A stretch of DNA of 64,000 nucleotides from contig NZ_PZZN01000003.1 in the NCBI RefSeq assembly GCF_003046295.1, positions 186,001 through 250,000 of the forward strand, written 5' to 3'. The stretch's first letter is position 1. Each line of letters opens with the position of its first letter. The notes under the pieces were generated by a model. The model had not been told where the DNA came from. It saw nothing but the letters and a program-made list of their open reading frames with translations, and searched no databases. This DNA is from Sphingomonas aerolata (GTDB lineage: Bacteria; Pseudomonadota; Alphaproteobacteria; Sphingomonadales; Sphingomonadaceae). This document shows, in pieces, positions 1-8,451 of this stretch. The translations under genes and the position numbers were made by a program.

Positions 1-2509
1 TGATCGTCAGGTCGGTCCATTGCCCCTCGCCGTCGCCGGGCTGGCCGCCGCCGACATAGAGGCGATAGGCGCCGGGCTGGATCGTCCGCGTGCCGTCGCG
101 CGCGACGCTGCTCATCGAGCGGGGATCGAGCGCGAACGAGACGGTGCGCGACTGGCCGGGCTTGAGCGCGACGCGGTCGAAGCCGACGAGCTGGCGCTGG
201 AGCACCGCGGTGGTCGCTCCGCCGCCGGTGGTCGCGGTCGGGACGAGATAGGCCTGAACGACCTCTTCGCCCGCGCGCGCGCCGGTGTTCGAGACCTTCG
301 CCGCGAGCGTGAGAGGCTGGCCGGCCGCGACGGTGAGGCTGGGTTTTGCCGCGGCATAGCCGAAACTGGTATAGCTCAGCCCGTGGCCGAAGCCCCAGAG
401 CGGCTTGCCGGTGAAGTAGCGATAGGTGCGCTCCTTCATCGTATAGTCGATGAAGGCGGGCAGGTCGCTGGCGGACTTGTAGACGGTGACGGGGAGGCGA
501 CCCGAAGGGTTGTTGAGCCCCGCGAGCGTCTCGGCGATCGCGGTGCCGCCGGCCTGGCCCGGATACCAGGCGGTCAGGATCGCGTCGGCGAGCGACGGAT
601 CGACCGTCACCGCGCTGCCGCTGGTCAGGACGAGGATGACGGGTTTGCCGGTCGCGCGCAGTGCTTTGAGCAGCGCCTGTTGCGCGAGCGGAAGCCCGAT
701 GTCGGTGCGGTCGCCGCCGACGAAGCCGGGTACGCTGACCGACAGCGCCTCGCCCTCGAGATCGGGCGACAGGCCCATCACCGCGACGACGACGTCTGAA
801 GCGTTCGCGGCGGCGACAGCGGCGGCGAGCATCGGCGCGGCGGGCGGCGTCCAGAGCAGGCGGATACCCTCGTCGTCGCTGCGGTGATCGAGTTCGAGGC
901 GGAAGACGGCGGGTTTGGCGTCGCTGGAGACCGGGATCTCGACGCGGCCCTTCTTGATCTCGCCGGCGGTGAGCTGGCGGTCGCCGATCCAGAGGCGTGC
1001 GACGTCATGGACCGAACAGTCTTTCCAGCACGCCGGGACGTCGATCACCAGCGTATAGTCACCCGCGGCGGGCGGGGTGAAGACACCCGACCAGCGGACG
1101 CCAAAGCTGCGGCCAAGCCCGGGCGCCGGACTGACGCGGTTGAGGTTCGCATCGATGCGGCGTTCGGTCCGCGTCAGCACCGGCGTGCCGCTGGTCGTCC
1201 CGGTACCTGCGAAATACTCCGCCTTCAGACCCTGTGGGAAGACGGTTTCGGGCACCACCACCGGCGCGCCGTCGGCGAGCACCGAACCCTGGGCATAGCG
1301 GACATTGGCGGCGCCGAACTGCTTGCGGATACCGTCGAGCGGGGTGACCGGGGCGACCGCGGTGCCGTGGTAATTGCCCTGAAGCACGCCGATATCGTCG
1401 GCATTGGTGCCGATCACCGCGATCCGGCTGCCGGTCTTGAGCGGCAGGCGGCTGGCATCGTTCTTGAGCAGCACGATCGACTTGCGCGCCGCCTCGAGCG
1501 CGAGCGCACGGTGCGCGGGGGTATCGACCTGATCGGTGCCGATCTTGCTCCACGGGCTGTCGCCGCCGAACGCGATGCCCAGCGCGCGGCGGGCGCGGAA
1601 GGCGCGCGTCAGCGCGGTGTCGACCTCGGCCTCGCTCACCAGGCCCTGGCGAACTGCGGCGGGGAGGCCGGCATAGGCGGTGCCGCAATTGAGATCGGTG
1701 CCGCCCCTGATTGCCGCTGCCGCTGCGCCGGGCGTGTCGAGCCGATAGTGGTGATAGGTGCTGATGTTGCCGACCGCGTCGCAATCCGAGACGGTGAAGC
1801 CGGTAAAGCCCCAGTCGCGCCGCAGCCGGTCGACCATCAGCGGCGACGACGCGCAGGCGGGCACGCCGTGGATCGAGTTGTACGCGCACATCAGCGAGAG
1901 CGCCTTGCCCTCGGTCACCGCCTGGCGGAAGGCGGGCAGGTAGGTTGCTTCCAGATCCTGCGGGCTGGGGTCGACGTCGAAGCTGTCGCGCCCGGCCTCG
2001 GGGCCGCTGTGCACCGCGAAATGCTTCGGCGTGGCGACGACTTTTGGGTGGAGCGGGTCGGGGCCCTGAAGGCCGCCGATGAACGCGACGCCGAGCCGCC
2101 CGGTCAGATACGGATCCTCGCCATAGGTTTCCTGCCCGCGCCCCCAGCGGGGATCCCGGAAGATGTTGATGTTGGGCGACCAGATCGTCAGCCCTTCATA
2201 GATGCGGCGATCGGCATTGGCGGGCTTCGCATTGAAGCGCGCGCGTGCCTCGGTTGCGACGACGTCGCCGATCTTGCGGACGAGCACCGGATCCCAGGTC
2301 GCGGCCATGCCGATCGCCTGCGGGAACACGGTCGCATGACCGTTGCGCGCGAGACCGTGCAGTCCCTCGTTCCACCAGTCATAGGCGGGCAGGCCGAGCT
2401 TCGCATCGGCGGGCGCGGTGCTCTGCAACTGTGCAGCCTTTTCCTCCATCGACATGGTGGCGACCGCGGTGGCGACGGGATCGGCGGAGGCGAGCAGGAG
2501 CCAGATCAT
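1..2509 (-). CDS. GH3 beta-xylosidase/beta-glucosidase-type enzyme with PA14 insert (3' end outside window)
   Basis: The reading frame is open to the window edge, giving about 836 residues. It probably lacks only the last few, because the final part already looks like the end of a fibronectin-III-like GH3 C-terminal domain. The N-terminal TIM barrel carries WWNEGLHG, GRGQETYGEDP and KHFAVHSGPE. The catalytic Asp is in VSDCDAV near residue 241; SDC rather than SDW is the form common in plant-type xylosidases. A PA14-like segment (residues about 423-530) lies inside the second domain. The ATG overlaps the stop of the beta-mannosidase gene by 4 bases (ATGA), so it is the third gene of the GH20 operon. 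The short hydrophobic N-terminus may be an export signal. By context it could remove beta-linked Xyl or Glc from a complex glycan. Family is certain, substrate is not. Confidence 0.88.
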   Translation of the reverse strand, partial: MIWLLLASADPVATAVATMSMEEKAAQLQSTAPADAKLGLPAYDWWNEGLHGLARNGHATVFPQAIGMAATWDPVLVRKIGDVVATEARARFNAKPANADRRIYEGLTIWSPNINIFRDPRWGRGQETYGEDPYLTGRLGVAFIGGLQGPDPLHPKVVATPKHFAVHSGPEAGRDSFDVDPSPQDLEATYLPAFRQAVTEGKALSLMCAYNSIHGVPACASSPLMVDRLRRDWGFTGFTVSDCDAVGNISTYHHYRLDTPGAAAAAIRGGTDLNCGTAYAGLPAAVRQGLVSEAEVDTALTRAFRARRALGIAFGGDSPWSKIGTDQVDTPAHRALALEAARKSIVLLKNDASRLPLKTGSRIAVIGTNADDIGVLQGNYHGTAVAPVTPLDGIRKQFGAANVRYAQGSVLADGAPVVVPETVFPQGLKAEYFAGTGTTSGTPVLTRTERRIDANLNRVSPAPGLGRSFGVRWSGVFTPPAAGDYTLVIDVPACWKDCSVHDVARLWIGDRQLTAGEIKKGRVEIPVSSDAKPAVFRLELDHRSDDEGIRLLWTPPAAPMLAAAVAAANASDVVVAVMGLSPDLEGEALSVSVPGFVGGDRTDIGLPLAQQALLKALRATGKPVILVLTSGSAVTVDPSLADAILTAWYPGQAGGTAIAETLAGLNNPSGRLPVTVYKSASDLPAFIDYTMKERTYRYFTGKPLWGFGHGLSYTSFGYAAAKPSLTVAAGQPLTLAAKVSNTGARAGEEVVQAYLVPTATTGGGATTAVLQRQLVGFDRVALKPGQSRTVSFALDPRSMSSVARDGTRTIQPGAYRLYVGGGQPGDGEGQWTDLTI

Positions 2510-5091
2510 CGGGCAACGGTCCTCAAGGTGAGCGCTTTGCGCAGTGTGGCAGGCGACGCGTCCGACGCAACGGCGACGGTTCGCGTCTCGCCCGGCAGAA
2601 GATCGAACCCGTCATCGGCGGGCTGCGCCGCCACATCGCCGAAATCGAGCATGACCGCGCGGGCGAAGCGGCTGGCGGTGATCGTTGCGGTCGAGCCCGA
2701 CCAGGTGACGCTCAGGCCCGGATCGGGATAGGCCATGTCCTTGGGCAACGCGCGTTCGATGATCGCCCGGCTGGCAACCGCGTCACCGACGATCAGTTCG
2801 GCAACCGCATAGCTGGCCCCCGGCGCGGCACTGCCGAACAGCGTCGCGTCGGGGAGCGTCGCGGCGAGCGTCGACGAGAGCGGCGGCAGCGTCGCGGGCG
2901 TGGTGGTGTCGTTCAGCACGGCGCCCGCCATGTCCATCGCGCGCACCCGCCAGCGCGCGGCGATCGGCGTGGTCGCGTCGGAGATCAGTGAGATCCGCGT
3001 CGCGCCATCCTTGTGCTCCGCGGCGATCGCCTGGGGTGCGAAGAAGCGGCGCGCGGCATAGTTCAGCAGCTTCCACTGGCCGTCATGATCGATGCTCGCC
3101 CAGCTGATCGAGGGCCAGACGTCGTTCAGCTGCCAGTAGAGCGATCCCATCGTCACCGGGCGGCACGTACGGTGATGCAATGCGGCGATGCGGATCGCCT
3201 CGGCCTGGTTGACCTGCGTCAGATAGACGAGATCGGCGAAATCCTTCGCCGGGCGCAGGCGATCGCGCAGATACATCAGCAGGCGCTCATTGCCCTCGCC
3301 GGCGAGGAACTTCTGATGCGCCTTCATCACCGGGCTGTCGGCCGCCAGCGGGCCCTTGCCCGCGAAGGCGCGGATCGTCGCGAGATCGGGCATCGCCTGG
3401 AAGCCATATTCGGACATGAAGCGCGGGCAGCTGTCGAGATAGCGTTCGACCGGTTTCGATCCGGACCAGACATCCCAGAAATGGCGATCGCCGTTCTTGT
3501 CGGTGTCGGTCGGGCCCTCATAATCGGTCGAGGGGGAGCCCGGCCAATAGGGCGTGCCGGGCGAATATTTCGTCACCGCCTGGCGCAGCACGCGGTCGAA
3601 CAGAACCGCCATGCCCGCCCCGATCCGCTCCTGCTCATCCGCGCCGACCGCCTTCTTGAACGCCTTGCGATCGGACCAGTTCTCCCAGCCCGATAGCACT
3701 TCGTTGCCGCCTGCCCAGATCACGACCGACGGATGCGATCCGATCCGCGCGACCTGCTGCTCGGCCTCGATCCGGACATTCTCGCGGAATGCGGCGTCCG
3801 GCGGCGTGACGCTGCCGCCGAACATGAAGTCCTGCCACACCATCAGCCCCATGCGGTCGGCCATGTCGTAAAACGCGTCGTCGAGATAATAGCCGCCGCC
3901 CCAGACGCGGATCATGTTCATGTTGGCGTCCGCCGCGCCCTTCAGGATCGTCTGCATATAGGCGGGGGTGACGCGCGACGGGAACATGTCGAACGGGATG
4001 AGGTTCGCGCCCTTGGCGAAGATCGGCGTGCCGTTGACCTTGAAGCCGAAGCTGCCGTCCTTGCGGATCAGTTCGACCGTGCGCAGGCCGATCCGCCGCG
4101 TGACACTGTCCTCGGCGGTCGCTTGCGCGCCCGCGAGCGAGGCGGTGACGGTGTAGAGCGGCTGCGCGCCATAGCCGATCGGCTGCCAGCGCTGCGGCGC
4201 GGCGATCGTCAGCGGGAGCGAGACGCTGTTGCTGCCGGCGGCGAGCGTGACGCTACGGTCGACCGTGACGGCCTTGCCGTCGGGACCCGTGACAACGGCG
4301 TGCACAGTCGTGCGACCGGGCGTGTCGGCGACGATGTCGAGCTTCGCCGCGATCCGCGCCTCGGCGTCGCTCAGATCCTCCTGCTCGACCCGGAACGTCT
4401 CGATCCGCGCCTCGTCCCAGATTTCGAGACGGACCGGGCGCCAGATGCCGATATTGACGATCCGGGGACCCCAGTCCCAGCTGTAATGATATTTGGGTTT
4501 GCGAATATAAGGCGAGGTCTGCTTGCCCTTGGGCTCGTCGCCGAACGCGCTGTCATATTCGCCGGGAAGCGGATGCTTTTCGGCGAGCACCATCGGCTGA
4601 AGCGTGCGGATCGGCGAGGCGATCGTCACCAGCACCTCGTTGCGGCCGGCCTTCAACGCCGATTTCGCGTCCACCCGCCAGCGACGGTGCGCGTTGTCGG
4701 TCTTGAGCAGCGATGTGCCGTTGACGGTGACGGTCGCAAAAGTGTCGAGACCGTCGAATACGAGATCGAGATGGTCGCGCGCGAGCATCGCCGGCGTGAC
4801 GTCGAGCACGCGGCGGAACTGCCAACGGGTCAGCCCGGCCCACTGGATCGCCGCCTCGTTCATGCCCTTGTAGGGATCGGGGACGCGGCGCGCGGCGATC
4901 AGGTCCTGCTGGACCGAGCCCGGCACGGTGGCCGCGAGCCATTTCGCCTCACGTTTGTGCGCGGCGACCGCGCTCGTGTCGGTCGGATCGATCCGCACCT
5001 GCCAGTCGCGGTCGAGCGTGACCACCGTCTTCGGGGCCGAGATCGCGGGCGAGGCGAGTGCTAGGAGAGGGAGTAGGAACCAGCGACGCAT
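2506..5091 (-). CDS. GH2 beta-mannosidase, exported
   Basis: This 861-residue protein begins with a Sec-type signal (MRRWFLLPLLALASPAISA). A sugar-binding jelly roll and immunoglobulin-like domains precede the TIM barrel. The acid/base Glu is in WAGGNEVLSGW near residue 462, and the nucleophile Glu is in FMSEYGFQ near residue 560. SEYG(F/M)Q is typical of beta-mannosidases within GH2. The length matches bacterial and eukaryotic beta-mannosidases. It hydrolyses terminal beta-1,4-mannose, which fits the Man-beta-1,4-GlcNAc core of N-glycans as well as manno-oligosaccharides. Its start shares one base with the stop of the upstream GH20 gene (TGATG), and its stop overlaps the start of the GH3 gene, so the three should be co-translated. 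Mannosidase is favoured over galactosidase by the SEYG motif. Confidence 0.9.
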   Translation of the reverse strand: MRRWFLLPLLALASPAISAPKTVVTLDRDWQVRIDPTDTSAVAAHKREAKWLAATVPGSVQQDLIAARRVPDPYKGMNEAAIQWAGLTRWQFRRVLDVTPAMLARDHLDLVFDGLDTFATVTVNGTSLLKTDNAHRRWRVDAKSALKAGRNEVLVTIASPIRTLQPMVLAEKHPLPGEYDSAFGDEPKGKQTSPYIRKPKYHYSWDWGPRIVNIGIWRPVRLEIWDEARIETFRVEQEDLSDAEARIAAKLDIVADTPGRTTVHAVVTGPDGKAVTVDRSVTLAAGSNSVSLPLTIAAPQRWQPIGYGAQPLYTVTASLAGAQATAEDSVTRRIGLRTVELIRKDGSFGFKVNGTPIFAKGANLIPFDMFPSRVTPAYMQTILKGAADANMNMIRVWGGGYYLDDAFYDMADRMGLMVWQDFMFGGSVTPPDAAFRENVRIEAEQQVARIGSHPSVVIWAGGNEVLSGWENWSDRKAFKKAVGADEQERIGAGMAVLFDRVLRQAVTKYSPGTPYWPGSPSTDYEGPTDTDKNGDRHFWDVWSGSKPVERYLDSCPRFMSEYGFQAMPDLATIRAFAGKGPLAADSPVMKAHQKFLAGEGNERLLMYLRDRLRPAKDFADLVYLTQVNQAEAIRIAALHHRTCRPVTMGSLYWQLNDVWPSISWASIDHDGQWKLLNYAARRFFAPQAIAAEHKDGATRISLISDATTPIAARWRVRAMDMAGAVLNDTTTPATLPPLSSTLAATLPDATLFGSAAPGASYAVAELIVGDAVASRAIIERALPKDMAYPDPGLSVTWSGSTATITASRFARAVMLDFGDVAAQPADDGFDLLPGETRTVAVASDASPATLRKALTLRTVAR

Positions 5092-7406
5092 CAGCGTGTC
5101 TCCGTGAGTTGCATCCGCTCGACCGCATAATAGGGATCGGACGTGGGGGAGGTGAATTGCAGGCAGATGTCGCGGTCGCCGGTCAGCGCCGGCAGGCGGC
5201 CTTTGACGCTGAACCGGGTGGCGGCGGTTGCCGGATCGGGGAGCGGGAAGGTGCCGGCGACGACGGGCTTGGCACCCGCCACGGTGCAGCCGACGAGCAC
5301 GATCAGCTCGCCGTGCGGGGTGACGTTATAGTGCCGGCGCAGCTTCGTATCTTCATGCGCCAGCGCATAATGACGCGGCAGGCGGGCGATATCGATCGTG
5401 AAGCCCTTGGCGATATCCATCGGCGCGGCGGGATAGGCGGTGCACAGGTCGAACAGGTCGATATTGTAGACCGGTGCATTTGCCTGCGCCTCGGGCGTCA
5501 GCGGTACGCGCAGCGCGAGCGAACCCTTGGGACAGGCGACCATGTCGGACGCGGTGCGCGTCAGCAGTGCCTCGCGGCCGGTATCGAACAGGCGTGGCTC
5601 GGCGATCTGCTGACCGGCGGCGTCGAACGCGGCGGCGCGGATCTTGACCCCGGGTTTGATCGACAGCGGTGCCGTATAGGCGGGCGACCGCGCGCCGGGG
5701 GCCGTGCCGTCGAGCGTGTAGCGGATCGTGCCATAGGGCGCCTGCGTCGCCAGCGCGACCTTGGCGCTTTTGGTGCGCAGCGCATCGCCGCGCGTACCAG
5801 CGAGCGTATAACCGACCGCGAACGCGCTGTCCGCGACCTGCATGCCGGACGTGCGCCAGCGGCCGATCTGCGGCTGGACCCGCTCAAGGAAACTGCCGAA
5901 GTCGCGCTTGTCCTTGCCCGACCAGGTGATCTCGGCGAGCGCGGCGGCGCGTGGGAAGATCAGATGCTGCATCTGATAGGGCGTGACGATATATTCGCTC
6001 CACAGATTGCCCTGTGCGCCGAGCACGTGATGCGCCTTGTCGGCGGGGATCCCCGCGGGCATCGGCTCATACTCGTACACGGTCTCGAGCGACTGGATGT
6101 CGATCCGGCCCGGCGGTTCGTCGCTGCGATCGCTTTGCAGGCTGTTGAGGTAGAGCGTCGGTGCAGGCGAGAGGACGACGTCGTGGTTCTGGTTCGCGGC
6201 CTCGACCGCGCCCTTTTCGCCACGCCACGACATGACCGATGCGGAGGCGGGGAGGCCGCCTTCGAGGATTTCGTCCCAGCCGATCAGGCGGCGGCCCTTG
6301 CTGGCGAGATATTCGCCGAACTGGTCGATCATCCAGCTCTGCAGGCCATTCTCGTCCTTGATCCCGAGCTTGACCATCTGCGCCTGGACTTCGGGGCTGC
6401 GTTCCCACTGATCCTTGACCGCCTCGTCGCCGCCGAGATGGACATAGGTGCCGGGGAATACCGCCATGATCTCGTCGAGCACGGTCTTGACGAAGGCGAT
6501 GCCCTTTGGCCCGGGGTTGAAGAGATAGGGGTTCACGCCCCAGTCGCTGCTGACCTTCGGCGTGTCGCCAAGGACGCCGAGGTCCGGATACGCCGCGACG
6601 AGCGCCTGGGCGTGGCCGGGCAGGTCGATCTCGGGGACGACGACGATGCCGCGCTCGGTCGCATAGGCGACGAGCTTGCGCAGCTCGTCCTGCGTGTAGA
6701 AGCCGCCGACCTGCGTACCGGGCGCCTCGCCGGTCGAGGGGGACGTCCGAACGCTGCCGATCGCGGTCAGCCGGGGATAGGCCTTGACCTCGAACCGCCA
6801 GCCCTGATCGTCGGTGAGGTGGAGATGGAGCGTGTTGAGCTTCACCGACGCCATCTGGTCGACGATCGCATAGAGCGAGGGCAGCGACTGGAAATGCCGT
6901 GCGGTGTCGATCATCAGCCCGCGCCAACCGAAGCGGGGGGCATCGTCGATCGTGACCGCTGGGATCCGGACGGGCTGGCCGAAGGCGTGATCGGGGCTGA
7001 TCAGCTGCGCCAGCGTCATCGCGCCATAGACGAGCCCGGCATCGCCCGATGCCGCGATCCGCACGCCGGACGCATCGACCGTCAGGCGATAGGCTTCCGC
7101 ACCCTTGATCGTCGGATCGCGATCGATGCGGATCACGCCGCGCGCGCCGGTTGCCAGCGTCAGGCCGCGTTCGACCTTCACATGGGCGAGGAGCAGACGG
7201 GCGGCGGCGGTGGTGCCGGCATCGCCGGGATCGGCGGACACCGTGCTGCCCGTCGCGATCGTCACGGCGCCGGTTCCGCGCGTCATCGCTGCGGGTTGCG
7301 GGACGAGCGGCAGGCGGTCCTGCGCATCGGCCACGCCGGTGGTGCCGAGCATCATGCCGGTCGCGATAAGCGCGCATCCGAAACGGGGGGGTGCGTTTGA
7401 CCGCAT
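5091..7406 (-). CDS. GH20 beta-N-acetylhexosaminidase, exported
   Basis: The protein has 771 residues. The ATG at 7406 was chosen over the longer upstream frame because GGGAGCAG sits just before it and a signal peptide with an AxA site (GVADAQ) follows. An N-terminal GH20b domain precedes a TIM barrel with HLHLTDDQGW, PEIDLPGHAQA and HLGGDEAVK. The Asp-Glu pair near residue 326 is the polarising Asp and acid/base Glu of substrate-assisted GH20 catalysis. GNLWSEY and a chitobiase-like C-terminal module (YTLDGTAP) follow. It releases terminal beta-GlcNAc or GalNAc in the periplasm or at the surface. It is the first gene of the GH20, beta-mannosidase and GH3 operon, and its promoter region is shared with the divergent GntR gene. 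Confidence 0.93.
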   Translation of the reverse strand: MRSNAPPRFGCALIATGMMLGTTGVADAQDRLPLVPQPAAMTRGTGAVTIATGSTVSADPGDAGTTAAARLLLAHVKVERGLTLATGARGVIRIDRDPTIKGAEAYRLTVDASGVRIAASGDAGLVYGAMTLAQLISPDHAFGQPVRIPAVTIDDAPRFGWRGLMIDTARHFQSLPSLYAIVDQMASVKLNTLHLHLTDDQGWRFEVKAYPRLTAIGSVRTSPSTGEAPGTQVGGFYTQDELRKLVAYATERGIVVVPEIDLPGHAQALVAAYPDLGVLGDTPKVSSDWGVNPYLFNPGPKGIAFVKTVLDEIMAVFPGTYVHLGGDEAVKDQWERSPEVQAQMVKLGIKDENGLQSWMIDQFGEYLASKGRRLIGWDEILEGGLPASASVMSWRGEKGAVEAANQNHDVVLSPAPTLYLNSLQSDRSDEPPGRIDIQSLETVYEYEPMPAGIPADKAHHVLGAQGNLWSEYIVTPYQMQHLIFPRAAALAEITWSGKDKRDFGSFLERVQPQIGRWRTSGMQVADSAFAVGYTLAGTRGDALRTKSAKVALATQAPYGTIRYTLDGTAPGARSPAYTAPLSIKPGVKIRAAAFDAAGQQIAEPRLFDTGREALLTRTASDMVACPKGSLALRVPLTPEAQANAPVYNIDLFDLCTAYPAAPMDIAKGFTIDIARLPRHYALAHEDTKLRRHYNVTPHGELIVLVGCTVAGAKPVVAGTFPLPDPATAATRFSVKGRLPALTGDRDICLQFTSPTSDPYYAVERMQLTETR

Positions 7407-7465
7407 GATTTCTGCTCCCGGTAACCGGCTCCTCACGGCCGCTGGTCGGGGAATGTAACCAATAT

Positions 7466-7477
7466 AGGTCCAGACAC
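7466..7477. promoter_or_regulatory. Putative GntR/NagR-DasR-like operator in the GH20/gntR divergent region
   Basis: The sequence AGGTCCAGACAC matches 8 of 12 positions of the TGGTCTAGACCA dyad bound by GlcNAc-responsive HutC-subfamily GntR regulators. Just upstream, ACCAATATAGGT (7459-7470) is itself a near-palindrome, and ACCAATAT recurs near 7582. The site lies about 60 bases upstream of the GH20 start. The rest of 7407-7691 holds no gene that I can support. Assignment to the adjacent regulator is inferred. Confidence 0.4.
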
Positions 7478-7691
7478 AAGCCGTTGATTGGCCAGCGTCC
7501 TGAAAGCAGGTCCCGAGCCGCCGCAAAGTTTGCCAGTGTTTCAGCCGATCTGGCAGCATCGACCCGTTTTGGACGGAAATACCAATATAATCCTTGGCGT
7601 CGGTCTGGTTGCCGCGCGGCTGTGCTTTGGCTATCCTCCCGCGCCAGGACAGGGTGTGGCGCGCTTCGGGCTGCCAGTCAAAGGGGGGTAC

Positions 7692-8429
7692 ATGGCGTTT
7701 TCCGATGATATCGGACGCTTTCGCAAGGGCAATCCGTCGCCGCTCTATCTTCAGTTGCAGGATCTGATCCGCAACGCGATCGGCGAGAAGCTGCTCGTCC
7801 AGGGCAATGCGATCCCTGCCGAACGCGATCTGGCGATCGAATATGACGTCTCGCGCATCACCGTGCGCAAGGCGATCGGCGGGCTTGTCGAGGAAGGGCT
7901 GCTGACCCGGCGCCGGGGGGCGGGCACGTTCGTCGCCGGTCGCGTCGAAAAGAGCTTCTCGAAACTGTCTTCGTTCAGCGAGGACATGGCGGCACGCGGC
8001 CGGACATCGAGCAGCACCTGGATCTCGCGATCGGCGGGCCAGGTGAACCCCGAAGAGGCGATGGCGCTCGGCCTGTCGCCGGGGGCGCCGGTGTTCCGCT
8101 TCAACCGCATCCGCTATGCCGACGAGGAGGCTATGGCGCTCGAATTCTCGACCATCGCGGGCTATTGCCTGACGTCGGTCGATGGCGTGACGGATTCGCT
8201 CTATGCGGCGCTCGAAGCGGCGGGGAGCCGACCGGTGCGCGCGCTGCAGCGGCTGCGGGCGGTGCCGTTCGGGGGCGAGCATGCGCGGATGCTGGGGGTC
8301 GATGCCGGTCATGCCGGGCTGCTGATCGAACGCCGCGGCTTCCTGCGCGACGGACGTGCGGCCGAGTTCACGCGCTCTTATTACCGCGGCGACGCCTATG
8401 ACTTCGTCGCCGAACTGGCCGACATCTGA
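7692..8429 (+). CDS. GntR-family (HutC/UTRA) regulator, NagR/NagQ-like
   Basis: The ATG at 7692 follows AAGGGGGG at 7681-7688, giving 245 residues. The longer upstream frame has no homology feel and no ribosome site. The N-terminal winged helix (residues about 10-75) has PLYLQLQDLIRNAI, IPAERDLAIEYDVSRITVR and the GAGTFVA wing, all typical of GntR. The C-terminal half is a UTRA effector domain, which in NagR and DasR binds GlcN-6-P or GlcNAc-6-P. The position between the GH20 operon and the beta-galactosidase gene, in a locus with nagA, nagB-II, nagE and nagF, makes it the likely local repressor with an amino-sugar phosphate as inducer. The operator-like sites at 7466, 17999 and 19894 are candidate targets. 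It is read together with the downstream GH2 gene (22-base gap). Confidence 0.85.
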   Translation: MAFSDDIGRFRKGNPSPLYLQLQDLIRNAIGEKLLVQGNAIPAERDLAIEYDVSRITVRKAIGGLVEEGLLTRRRGAGTFVAGRVEKSFSKLSSFSEDMAARGRTSSSTWISRSAGQVNPEEAMALGLSPGAPVFRFNRIRYADEEAMALEFSTIAGYCLTSVDGVTDSLYAALEAAGSRPVRALQRLRAVPFGGEHARMLGVDAGHAGLLIERRGFLRDGRAAEFTRSYYRGDAYDFVAELADI

Positions 8430-8451
8430 TCCGTCACACCGAAAGACTGCC

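Noticed and set aside
884..2731. Long + strand frame of 615 codons opposite the GH3 gene
   Set aside because: Antisense shadow in high-GC DNA. Composition is Arg/Asp/Gly-rich with no family motif, while the minus strand encodes a clear GH3 enzyme.
5058..7400. Long + strand frame of 780 codons opposite the GH20 gene
   Set aside because: Antisense shadow. The GH20 frame has a signal peptide and catalytic motifs, and this one has no recognisable feature.
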